Shown here: positions 1 through 10,843 of the stretch, piece by piece
Layout: every line of letters begins with the position of its first letter
How positions within the stretch are numbered: position 1 is the first letter of the stretch
DNA from: Lichtheimia corymbifera B2541
Taxonomy: Eukaryota > Mucoromycota > Mucoromycetes > Mucorales > Lichtheimiaceae
Reading direction: 5' to 3'
Assembly: GCA_000697475.1 (NCBI GenBank)
Contig: JNEU01001130.1
Location: 62,001 to 126,000, forward strand
DNA length: 64,000 nt
Position numbers and translations under genes: made by a program
Notes under the pieces: generated by a model
Told to the model about the DNA's origin: nothing
The model's input: the letters and a program-made list of their open reading frames with translations, nothing else
Databases searched by the model: none

Positions 1-62
1 TTTCATATGAGAGTGATGCGAATTGGGGAGCAAAATGTGCCACGCCTACTCCTCTTTCACTT

Positions 63-2067
63 ATGCCAAAACAGACGCGTTGTTGCCCTTGTAAATGGAC
101 CGGTTGTCATGACGCTTTTGAAACGGTCGAGATTCTCTATGAGCACCTGTGCAATGAACATATTGGTCGGAAAGCAACTCACAACTTGTGCCTTGAATGC
201 CGATGGGACGAGTGCGGTGCCCAAGCAGCCAAACGCGATCATCTCGCCAGCCATTTACTTGTCCACCTGCCACTGAAACGTAGGGAGCAAAGAGAGGAGG
301 ATCTTTATGAGGAACAACGGTTACTAACGATACACACCTATTTGTATTGTAGCCCATCAATGCTCGGTAAGATTGCAGATAAGCACGCATGGAAGGATAC
401 TCATCTGCTATTAGACTTGCAAGAAGGCTTTCAAACGACCCCAGGACTTGAAAAAGCATGAAAAGATTCATACTATTGAACATAAAGGTATTCTTGAGAA
501 AAACAGCTTTATATGTAATAGGTACTCATGTTAAGCCAATAGCGTCACTGATCAGCAAACAACCTGGATACAAAGCAGTACGACGCAGAAAACATCAATC
601 GCACACTACAAAGTCTAGTAGCGACTGGCACACGCAAGGTACAGCAAAGGATCTTATTTCTTGTAGTGAAGACCAAATATAACCTATTTGTTATTAGCAA
701 CCAGTCCAAGCTCGAACAAGACCGATACCGATTTTTCGGGTAGCAGCAGCCATGTTCCTTCCAACTCGGGCAATTCATCATTATTCATCCGCAAACAGAG
801 CCCAATTTCCATGAATCCTGTGCAAGATCTCTTTCAACAGGTGGTGGATAATACTGCACTATCACCAGAATACAATGACGGTAGGTTTATGCTCAAGCAT
901 TCTTATAATATAGAAACTAATCATTTTACAGAGATGATGGATCGATTAGAGTATATTTCTGCCGCTGTGCAACACCAGTCTAATGAATGGATCCCACCCG
1001 TGGACAATCCAAATGACCTGGATACGTTGCAATCATGGCTCGAACAATTATCCGCCAATATCCAAACAGACACATGCTTGTACCCGGATTTAGCTACGAC
1101 ACAACCACCATCCACATCATCAGCATCCGATAACGACTTGTATTTGTATTCAAACGAATTTCTTGACAACATATCAAATACACCTTCACCACCTGATTGG
1201 AAGACGTTGATGATGACAAGCACCGAGAATCCCCTTGCAGCATCTGTGTTATTGAATCATTCTCAAAACAGCCATACATCACCTTCTATTTCATCACAAC
1301 ATCATCCATCTCCATCATCTACATCATCATCATCACCCGAAGACCCATCATCATCCACAGCAACAGCCGCAACAACTATTGGCGCATCTTTTTGGACACC
1401 TGCATGTGATCTACCACCAGTAGACGAAAAGAAGGAGTCGATCGATGGTCCAACACCCTCTGATTCAGTTGACTTTTCGCCACCCGTCATGGTTTACAGC
1501 GAGAAACAACCTATCCATTTATTCGAATCGAGCAGTGAAAAGACACAAATGGCTGCTGCTGCACAGACCAAGCAGCGTCACAGTCCGATGTCTCATGAAG
1601 ATAAACGCAACGTCATTCGTATGCTGAATGTACTCAGTGCACCTGATAATGATGGTGACCAGAGAGTAGCATCTTCGAGAACCACAAGCAGCAGCACAGT
1701 ATCGCCAATCAAAAAAGAAGTCGAGAATAATGCCCCTGAAAGCAAAAGTCCAATGGTCAATTCAACATGCACAACCCATGGTGGCGTCTTGAGAGTATTG
1801 GATGACAACAAGGATACAAAAGAGGATTCACCGTATGCTGGTCTTTTGGAAAAACTACGCGATCTCTCGTTTGATGATTCAGACGATGCCAGTGATGATA
1901 TGCAACAGCAGCGTCATGTTGATACTGTCAATTATTTATGGGATGCAGTGATGCGTGCCAAAAAGACAATGACCAAGCCTTCAAGGAGCAGCAGCAACGA
2001 GACGCGTCGTCATGGAGATACCCAGCAGCATACATCAACAACTAGTACTCCTCTCATTTCTGTTTGA
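63..2067 (+). CDS. pacC: PacC/Rim101-type pH-response transcription factor
   Basis: Zinc-finger activator of the ambient-pH (Pal/Rim) pathway, expected in the nucleus after processing. Three C2H2 fingers lie at the N-terminus; the second carries HIGRK and KRDHLASHLLVH, the third KKAFKRPQDLKKHEKIH, the PacC signature. The third finger is rebuilt by splicing: introns about 280-352, 367-414, 488-542 and 639-697 keep frame, and a further intron is likely at 881-931. This gives about 572 aa. The rest is Ser/Thr/Pro-rich, as usual in the family. The ATG at 63 directly precedes finger 1, but the frame stays open to the left edge, so the true start may lie outside the window. An acidic patch (LRDLSFDDSDDASDD) lies near the C-terminus. 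Family assignment is firm; the 5' end and exon borders are inferred. Confidence 0.88.
881..931 (+). other. 51-bp frame-preserving intron in pacC
   Basis: Starts gtaggt and ends ttttacag. It is 51 bp long (17 codons) and contains no stop, so both spliced and retained forms keep the PacC frame. Splicing joins GAC-G to AG-ATG. Intron status is inferred from splice sites only. Confidence 0.55.
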
Positions 2068-2201
2068 ATTACATGCATTTAATTATAGCTATTCCTCATA
2101 TCCCCTTTCCCCTCCTTTTATTTCAATAGCAGTAAACAATTCCACTATTTTCTAATTGCATGACAACTGCTTGAAAGTGTCTAACTCGAATGATCTCCGA
2201 T

Positions 2202-2207
2202 CACGTG
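2202..2207. promoter_or_regulatory. CACGTG box upstream of NOC2
   Basis: Palindromic CACGTG preceded by T, about 110 bp upstream of the NOC2 start codon. It matches the core bound by bHLH factors (Cbf1/USF type). Similar boxes precede several other genes here. Confidence 0.45.
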
Positions 2208-2314
2208 CACTCGGAGCCAAAGAGGTCGGATGAAAGGAAAAGCCACTGCCTGATTTGGATGACACTTTGGTTTCAGCAACAAGTCGCAACTTTTTCCCTT
2301 GACAGATCTTGATC

Positions 2315-5095
2315 ATGGCTAAATCGAAAAAGGCTCAGCACCAACCCCAGCAAAAGTCAAAGGACAAAAAGACGGATCGTCCTCACAATGGAAAGGCGAC
2401 CAAAATCACCAAAAGGAACAACAAGAATACTGCTGTCAGTAAAGGTGAGTAGTAGCTGTAACTCGAGATCGGTTCGGTGTTAGCGACAATGCCATTGGTA
2501 ACCAACCACCTATACCATTTAGCTGTAGAAGCCAAGACAGGCAAAAAGGACAAGAAAGATAAGAGCAAGAAAAAGTCAAAGTATGTATACCTTGATTGTA
2601 AAAACGCCTTGTTCCTGACCACGACTTTTAGGATGTCAGTCGAGGATTTTTTCAACGGTGGTTTCCAAGACGACGATGACGATCTCGATAAGGTATGATG
2701 GGGAAAAGAGAATATACATATGTATTATGCATCATGTTTACATGGCTATATCAGGAATTGGAGAATATGGAAATGATCGAAGAGCAACCCGATGAAGATG
2801 CTAGCGACTCTGAGCCAGAACAGCAACAACAGCAACAACAACAGCTGGATGAGGATGAGGATGAGGATGATGAATCGAGTAGCGATCAAGAAATGGAGGA
2901 TCAAGTTATGGAGGAAGATAACGACATGGAAGAAGAACAAGAAGAATCCGATCAAGAGGAAGACAATGATGCCAGCAGCGATTCTGCCAAAGAGAATGCA
3001 ACATCAGATGATGACGATGATGACGACGACGATGAACAAGACACAAAGGACAGCAGAAAGAAACTTGTCAGTGATATTGAAAAGCATAAGAAGGAATTGG
3101 AGAAACTCAAAAAGAGCGATCCCGAGTTTTACAAGTACCTCCAGAAAGAAGAGAACAACTTGCTGGAATTTGATGAATCAGCCGATGACGTTCCTGACGA
3201 TGAAGCACAAGAGGATGAGGAAGATATGGATATGGATGATGTCGAAGCCTCAGAATCCGAGCCCGAAGCATCTGATCAAGAAGAACAGGCTGATCCATTT
3301 GGTGACGATCTTGAGCTCTTGACCAAAAAGAAGGTTTCCGCTATGATCGAACAAGTTGATTCCAAAAAGTCTTTGCCAGCCATGAAGAAATTGTTGCTAG
3401 CTTTCAAGACAGCAGCAAGAATGTCGGATGAGGAACAACAGGAAGGCGTATCTTTTGTCTACAAGATTCAAGATCCAAAAGGTAATTGATCAAGAGCATA
3501 TTATCGGATGAAAAGGATACTAATATTTGCTGATAGTATTCAACATGGTCGTCACTGGTACCATGCGTTGTGCTCCAATGGTATTCAATCATTTTCTGAA
3601 ATCCAACAAGACCCCAAGTGCATCTCCAAGGTGGCACGTCGCTGAAGGTGCTGTCAAGTCCTATCTCACAAATATGCTTCATCTTATGCGTGGTTTGACG
3701 GATTCGGATATGTTGTATTTGGCCGCACGTGAAGCTGAAAAATGCTCAGCGTACTGGGTTTGCTTTCAAAAGATAGCCAAGGATTACCTCAAGGTATGTG
3801 TGTGCACTTATATTGAAACGCTACAATGCTAATATAATAATAATCCCTTCTAGGTTCTTTTGGAATTGTGGTCCACTTTTACTTCATCCGACAACTTGCG
3901 TATCCAAAGTTTCTTAGCCATTCGATCCTTGGCAGTGGCACGTGTCCACAAAGGCAAACCCAACACCTACCTCGACTTGTGTCTCAGAAACATTTATCTC
4001 ACCTTTGTCCGCAACTGCAAGGGCACCAACGAACACACTCTACCCAGCATCAATCTCATGCGTAACTTGGCAACACAACTCTATGCCATCGATTTGGACC
4101 TCAGTTATCAGCAAGCATTTGTATATATCCGTCAGTTGGCTATCCATCTACGTAATGCTATGCAACTTAAGAATAAGGTAAATTAGGATGCATGAAGATA
4201 AGAGGTGACCAAAGTTATCTGACTATTCGCTCACAGGAAAGCTACCAAACGATCTACAACTGGCAATTCGTGCACTGTATCGATTTCTGGTCCAACGTCT
4301 TAGCAGCCAATTGTGCGGATTCAAACTCGCCACTTCACCCGCTGGTTTATCCATTGACCCAGGTAGCATTGGGTGCCATTCAGTTGGTGCCTACTGCACA
4401 GTATTTCCCTGCCCGCTTCCATATCATTCGGTCCATGATCACCTTGGGTCGCTCCACCAAGGTGTACATCCCACTTGCACCCTATCTTATGCAGTTGTTG
4501 GAATCTCGCGAATTGACAGCAATGGCAAAACCTTCTACCCTCAAACCTCTCATGTGGGATATCCATTTGCGTGCACCAAAACAATACCTCCATGGTCGAG
4601 TATACCAGGTAATGCGGAAAAGGAGAGTGTGAGTGTGTTGGAGGGTATACTGACTTTTTTAATGACAGGATGGTATCATTGAGCAACTCTGCGAATGCAT
4701 TAGCGAATACTACAAGAGCTATGCTTATCATATCTCCTTCCCTGAAATGGTCATTCCAGGCATTGTAGCTGTTAGTATATATTGGATCGCTGTGTAGATA
4801 TGAAGACGGAGTTGACTAACATCATTCATGCATTGTAGATTAAGCGATTTGTGAAAAAGAGAAATGCTACAAAGACCGCCAACATTAAAGGAAACAAGAA
4901 GCTATTGGATGTTGCATCCAAGGTAAGTAACAATATCAAATCTAAATCCATTGGCAGGGTGATTAACAAATGCATTATCAGCTTGAGCTCAAGGCCAACT
5001 TTGTTCTCACACAACGATCCAAGATTGATTTCAGCCCGACAGACCAGGAGCAGGTCTCAAAGTTTATAGATGACATGCGACAAAAGTTACAATAA
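2315..5095 (+). CDS. NOC2: Nucleolar complex protein 2 (Noc2), 60S ribosome assembly
   Basis: Noc2 pairs with Noc1 or Noc3 to drive maturation and nuclear export of pre-60S particles in the nucleolus. The start at 2315 opens a Lys-rich leader (MAKSKKAQ...) typical of nucleolar proteins. After short introns comes VEDFFNGGF, then a long Asp/Glu/Gln-rich acidic stretch (exon about 2755-3487), then the conserved Noc2 core: VFNMVVTGTMRCAP, VKSYLTNMLHLMRGLTD, YLAAREAEKCSAYW, and later FWSNVLAANCADSNSPLHPL and YPLTQVALGAIQLVP. The last exon ends FIDDMRQKLQ before a TAA at 5093. About eight exons joined by 50-70 bp introns. It converges with rrp4 (gap about 130 bp). The acidic N-terminal region is low complexity, so intron calls there are less sure. 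Confidence 0.9.
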
Positions 5096-5229
5096 CCTTA
5101 ATCCAATCATTTCACCCGTAGCATACATGCATAATACATTTTCCTTCTTTCTGCTGATTCATTTGTGTGAAGATGGTAATGATGCTTTAATAGTGGGATT
5201 AGGATGGGAGTATTTACAACGTGGAAATT

Positions 5230-6320
5230 CTATGGCATTTGCATGCGTGCGCTTGCTTCAGAAGTAATGGCTTCAATCACATCTTCTTTTAAGAGCTCCT
5301 TGACGGTGTAAGGTAATGATGCTATAAAATTGTGATATGAGTACAATGATATCAAGCTTCGTCATAGTGGATGGTCTCACCTTCATATGTGTAAACGATA
5401 ACTGTGTCATTGATGTACATGTAACGCTTTGCAAGTGCTGATATACAATTGACGACGCGAGCAATGCTTTCTCGTTCTTCCATGGATATCTCGTCATTTT
5501 CGTTCGAGTAAGAGACGCTGGTATCGATATCGTCTGCATTGATATTGGCAATGCCTTGCATTTTCTTGTTGACCCAAATGTAACCGTTTAGACCCAAGAT
5601 AATGTCGACACCTGATGGCAGACTATGGAATTGCGATTTACAGCGTTGAACAAGCACAGGAGGTACACTGACAAATGATCCATTGCGTAACTTGCAATAC
5701 TTGAAAGCACGTGTATGAAGACCCATTGCGCCATCTTGATAGAAACTTTGTACTTCAGCCTAACCATGAAATGTAAACAAGATAGACCTTGAACACAATA
5801 GGATCATCACTGCTTACCACAAGAACATCTCCTTCGGCAAAGAACTGACGCATATGTAACTCATCCGATTCGTTCTTACGCCGTTGAACACCACCAGGCA
5901 AATTGACCGAGCTCAAAAGTAATACTGCATCTTGTCGGCCTGCGACATCCACTTTCCATCGTTTGGTGATGACTTCAGTCACGCGACCTACGACAATATC
6001 TCCAATCTCGGGTGTATATCGCGTCTTGAGTGGCCGTACAGAAAGTAACTTGTTGACTCGCTCCACAGCACCAGCTACTGCAGATACAACCACGCCTTCT
6101 CCATCCGAGTATGTACCATGACCTCTAGTATTATCCAACCTCTTGTCAGCCACCATCAGATCGATCGCCTTGTGTTTTCTTACCTCATAAACTGCTGATC
6201 GGTCGTCACTGTTTCGCCTGGATTCACCAAATGCGGCTGGCTTTCATCGTCAATCTCCATACGATCGGCACGCTGCTTTGATCGAATGGGTGCCACGGGT
6301 GATAGAATGTTCAATTCCAT
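5230..6320 (-). CDS. RRP4: Exosome complex component Rrp4 (EXOSC2)
   Basis: RNA-binding cap subunit of the nuclear and cytoplasmic RNA exosome, which guides RNA into the Rrp6/Rrp44 nucleases. Start MELNILSPVAP. Exon 2 has GHGTYSDGEGVVVSAVAG (N-terminal strand region), then the S1 domain with VNKLLSVRPLKTRYTPEIGD, VTKRWKVD-type motif (ITKRWKVDVAGRQDAVLLLS) and NLPGGVQRRK, all diagnostic of Rrp4. Exon 3 carries the KH domain (LGLNGYIWVNKK). A last exon after the intron near 5322-5392 supplies SLPYTVKELLKEDVIEA and ends at a TAG (5230). Four exons. In-frame Met codons further upstream (to 6413) would add a leader absent from the family, so 6320 is preferred. A CACGTG box lies about 85 bp upstream. 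Confidence 0.92.
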
Positions 6321-6404
6321 GGTAAATGGTGTATCAAGCAAAAAGAAAAGTTGGACTTCGTTTTGCAAGCTCTCGGACTTGGACACTGAAAACGAATTCA
6401 AAGT

Positions 6405-6410
6405 CACGTG
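6405..6410. promoter_or_regulatory. CACGTG box upstream of RRP4
   Basis: TCACGTG core 85 bp upstream of the RRP4 start codon, in the same position class as the boxes before NOC2, the ABC transporter, ACP and the Alba gene. Confidence 0.45.
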
Positions 6411-8055
6411 CACCGCTCTCCCATTCTACCCATATGATATGTCCCACCCCCTCCTTTCATAGTAAATATCCATCGATTCTGTATTAATATAAACGTTATG
6501 CTGTGGATCAATATATTATTGCACTTGGACTATAAATTGCTCCTCAAAAAGCATGGGCATTTATGTATGTTCTACTAGATGACGGTAGAAGAAGGCTACT
6601 AAAAAGAGATCATGTACGCATTTGTGTAGAGTAAGTTAGGATGAACTTGCATCTGATTCCCTTCATTTGGCATTCTTTGCATCACGGGATTATTTCACTA
6701 TCCAGTTGCGTACATTGTCGATTGATAGGCACGATACTCAAAGGTGCCATTATATCATTTCCATCTGGTGTTGGTTTGGACATTTATCCTAAAGCCGGTG
6801 ATGCGTGGACGTGATGTCATTCTTTTTCTCTATAAGCCAAGGTGTGTCATGCATGATCTAGTGTCTAGTTGCTACAGACAATTGCGTCATACGAAACTGT
6901 CCCCATGTCCATTATGTAACAATATCTCTACTACCTGAATCGATTGCGCAACATTGCCCATTATCTATTTCTTCCTTTTCATGATTCACCTGCAAGGAAC
7001 TTTCTATCTTGATCATTGCATGGGGTTCGGGGACGTTGGATAACACCCCCAAGACGACCCATAAAAAAGAACGTGAGTAACCTTAAACAATCATTGCATT
7101 GATCTCAGACGAAGAAGCGAATTTGACAGGTATAGTGCAATGGTAGGTAGAAAACTTAAATAGTGGTGTGACCCATATGTATAAAACTGGTACCTGCATG
7201 GCTGAATTTGGGTATTGAGATTCAGACCTTTTTGGGACGGTGCTATCGGTCCGCTTTTTGCCGCCCCTGCTTCCTCCAAAATTGATGCTGTTGTACCTTA
7301 AGGAGAACTATTAAAGATTGCTCGAATGGCAATCGACATACAATATCGTTATTGAGAAATCCAGAAATCCAAGTTGCTTCTGAGAACGTATAACAGAGAG
7401 GAGGATAGTAGTAGTTTCTCACGGAAGGCATAGGTGATGATAAAGAGAAACGAGCAGCCATGCATTAGCATCGCTCTTGGGAAAACGATATTCCCAAATG
7501 GCCCTATCATAGCCATCGCACGTTGTCAACATGTGCTCAATGTATGGCTATCCACAAGCCTCACCTCGTTTTTTCTGAGAAAAATTTGTTTCGATCATGC
7601 ACCGCATGGTCTGTCATTGGTTTGAGATGTTTCAGAGAATGGATTCAGATGCAGGAATCGGATACTCAGGAACAATAAGGCACACATCACAAGAGAAATG
7701 AAAATGGAGTAGAGAAGGGGTTCATGAAAAAAAGAGCATACTGTACACTAGTGCGAGTTAATTGACGAATGAATGCTGAAGAGCCATATGTATGTACGTA
7801 GTCATTGCTGTTTGTAAGTAGGATAGTAACATGACCAAATTAAGTGACAAAGTGCACGATCTTTCTTCTCGAGACTTTGAACGACAGCGACGTTATGACG
7901 GTTATGGCAGGTATCACAGTGTTTTGCATTATAAAGCTGCTTGAAGAGATTTGATCCAATGATTGTCCAGTCGGCCGCTTTGGCATTTTCAATAAATAGG
8001 CAGAAACTTTCTCGTTCTCCTGAGCATAGTACATAACAACAAGTATACGAATACA
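6411..8055. other. Gene-poor interval
   Basis: About 1.6 kb with only short, unconvincing open frames. No tRNA-like B box, rRNA or transposase motif was seen. A minus-strand region at about 7076-7461 (ATG-led, MAARFSLSSPMPSVRNYYYP) could be the first exon of a small unrecognised gene with intron-like borders, but no family match is visible and its frames do not join cleanly. Confidence 0.4.
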
Positions 8056-8910
8056 ATGGCACCCCTCGAAGTTATTGGAGCTGGCTATGGCCGTACAGGC
8101 ACTGATAGCTTGCGAATTGCGTTAAACACACTTGGGTATGTATATATTGGTATTGCATTGCATGTTCGATTATGCTCATCATGGATCATCATATTGTTGT
8201 TGGTACTTGCAGATATTCTACACACCACATGAGAGTTATTTATTGGGGCCAAACCAATCCAGATGACTTCAAGAACGCCTATGAGAACCCTGAGGAGCCT
8301 GTCGATTGGGACAAGGTGTATGAAGGCTTCGATGCTGCTGTGGATTGGTATGTTACTATTTTATTTTGGCAACTTTTAAACTGAACCAATTTAACAAATG
8401 GATTGATACTGTAGGCCTACTGCGACATTTATTAAGCGATTGGTCAAATACTATCCAAATGCCAAGATTATCCTAACCGAGCGGGATCCTGATAGCTGGT
8501 ACAAGTCGGCTAAAAACAGCATTTACAAGATTGCGCATATTCCAGATGGTGAAAATACACCCGATCATATTAGGCGTGTGCGAGCCATGAGTCGAAAGGT
8601 GAACTTGGATGGTGCATTTGAAGATCCAGAACTTTTTGCAGATGAAGAGGCTATCAAGCGCAGGTTTATTGAACACAATGAATGGGTCAAAGCTAATGTG
8701 CCAGCGGATCAATTGCTTGTTATGCAATTGGGAGAGGGCTGGGAGCGTCTCTGCAAGTTTTTAAACAAACCAGTGCCAAACGAACCATATCCCCACGTCA
8801 ATACCACGGCAGAATTACTAGAAAATGTTGATGAGAATGGTCTCAAGTCTCTCAATGTCGGTCGTCCTGCTGATAATGATAGCGAAGATGGAAACTTAGT
8901 GTCTGTTTAA
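8056..8910 (+). CDS. Sulfotransferase-family (P-loop) protein
   Basis: Likely PAPS-dependent sulfotransferase fold of the fungal Sulfotransfer_4 type; substrate unknown. The start at 8056 gives MAPLEVIGAGYGRTGTDSLR, in which GAGYGRTGT is the 5'-phosphosulfate-binding loop found at the N-terminus of this family. Introns at 8136-8212 and 8348-8414 rejoin LGY and VDWPTATF cleanly. The central KYYPNAKIILTERDPDSWYKS matches the family's second conserved block (3'-phosphate binding). Predicted 236 aa, a usual length. The C-terminus is acidic (DNDSEDGNLVSV). It could be annotated elsewhere as an NAD-dependent epimerase-like protein, a common mislabel for this family. Stop TAA at 8908. Confidence 0.85.
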
Positions 8911-9039
8911 TAAAGATAAATCTTGCTCCTTTATATAAAGGTGATTCTATTTTACTATCTCCAATCAATCCCCGCTGTTGGACCTGTCGTTTCCTGTTGC
9001 ACTGACTTTTGACGCATATTCTCTCTCTCTTTTGCTTTT

Positions 9040-9964
9040 ATGCCACGCTGGCCACGCTTGGATCGGCAGTGGATTCGTCGTCTGCTACCCACATGTGAAC
9101 ACAATGTCTCGCTTGCTCGTCGTCATTTACAGTGGATCAAGGAGAAAGCCTCAGATCAAGGTACTGGTGCTGTAGCGATTCGTGCTGTCAATGCTGCGAT
9201 TCGTGATCGGGTCTTGTTCGATAAACCGCTTCAGTATGTTCTTGGTACGCAACCCTTTGGTGAACTCGATATTGTTACTCGACCCCCTGTTCTTATTCCT
9301 CGGTATGCAATTTGCTATATGTCAAAGAGTAAAGATCTGATATGGATATGCTATTAGATGGGAGACTGAAGAATGGGTGCATCGACTTATTGATATGCTC
9401 AAACCTCGGCTACAAGGTTCAACAACGCCCTTTCGTGTTTTAGATATATGCACAGGCACCGGCTGTATTGCATTAGCGCTTGCTTCTCAACTACCCAATG
9501 TCCATGTCACAGCAATCGATATTGCGGATGAAGCTATCGACTTGGCACGCCATAACCAACGTATCCATGAGATTCAATCAGTCGACTTTTACAAGATGGA
9601 TGTATTCGATATGCAAGTACCGATCAATCATAAGGAGCCATTCGACTTAGTAGTGGCCAATCCACCTTATATCACGGAAGAGGAGTATGCACTTCTGGAG
9701 CCATGTGTCAAGGACTGGGAAGATCAAAGGGCCCTGATGGCGGAAGATCATGGTTTGGCTGTACATAAGCAGATTGCTACCTTGTGCAGTGCAACACATT
9801 TCTTGAAACCGTGTAAAGAGGATAAAGGACATCCAACGTTACTTATGGAGATCGGCGGAAGTCATCAAGTACCGGTGCTCACTGGGATTCTCGCAAAGTC
9901 ATTTCGAAACGTCTCTACATGGAAGGATTTCGCTGGCATAGAACGCGTTGTCGTAGCTTCTTGA
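9040..9964 (+). CDS. MTQ1: Mitochondrial release-factor glutamine N5-methyltransferase (HemK/PrmC, Mtq1)
   Basis: SAM-dependent enzyme that methylates the glutamine of the GGQ motif in mitochondrial release factors. The N-terminal helical domain includes DKPLQYVLGTQPFGELD, followed by PPVLIPRWETEEWV; the RWE junction is created by removing the intron 9303-9357. The Rossmann core has VLDICTGTGCIALAL (SAM loop), and the catalytic NPPY motif sits in LVVANPPYITEEEYALL. Predicted 289 aa, usual for Mtq1/HemK1. The Arg-rich N-terminus (MPRWPRLDRQWIRRLLP) fits a mitochondrial presequence. NPPY with the PrmC-type N-domain separates it from cytosolic Mtq2, which lacks that domain. Confidence 0.9.
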
Positions 9965-10843
9965 TTATACCCCCCTTCTTTTCCCATATCAAGAGCCTCT
10001 TTTATTTCTCCTCGTTCCTCAAAATATATTTCATTTATGTAAAAAGTAAATCAGCATGTTCTTTGGGAATTGTGATAATACGTGAAACGAGTCGATTTGG
10101 GATGGAGTATGTAGAACGACATCTATTGATCCACAAATTCTTGGTACACGTGCCTGTTGTCAGCGCTGCAAGGCACATTTGTCTCAGGGTACACAAATCA
10201 GATAAATAGCGGAGATCATACCCTTCCTCATAGTGGGAGTCGATGCAGCAACATGATGCCTGCCATCCATCATACCGTCTCATACAGCAACATAGCGAGT
10301 GAAGGCATCCGACTAGTGGTGTAACTTGCATGGATGATCAAATAAAGCGTATGAGAATAAACATCAAGATCAGGTGAAGAGCGTTGGACTTGTTTGATTG
10401 ATCCGGGGATGTTCGGCTCTGATTTGACACATCGATTCCGGCAAAAAAGTGATCTGTGGCGCAATTCCCATAATTATTCTTTTCTTGTTCCCATGTATAT
10501 ACCTCTTGCCGATGAATGCCGTGAAATGATCCATGTAACCGCAACGATTGAGTCATATATTTATCAAGACATGATGGGGGCTTTTTGTTTATACATTGAA
10601 CAAAAGGTGGACTACCTGTGTGACCTTATCCAGACATTGAAGCAAGCATTTTCAACATGTGGTGTAACCAATCACGTGTGCATTCCCTGATTTCTCTTCT
10701 GCTGCGGAAGAGTGATGGGAAGGGAAATCAACCTGTATTTATTATTCTCTTCCTTTTCCTTTTGTTTTGCACCTTTTGACAAGCCTTTATCGCCACGTCC
10801 GTATTCCTCAATTTGATTTGATTCAATAATTGTATACAACAAC
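9965..10843. other. Intergenic region upstream of the ABC transporter
   Basis: About 880 bp with no credible gene; short frames on both strands lack recognisable motifs. It holds a CACGTG box at 10673-10678 and a pyrimidine-rich stretch (10740-10770) near the ABC transporter start, consistent with a fungal promoter. Confidence 0.5.
10673..10678. promoter_or_regulatory. CACGTG box upstream of the ABC transporter
   Basis: TCACGTG core about 170 bp upstream of the ATG at 10844. Confidence 0.4.

Noticed and set aside
10035..10690. Open frames of 96-98 codons between MTQ1 and the ABC transporter
   Set aside because: Overlapping frames on both strands, no recognisable motif, and composition as in the flanks.
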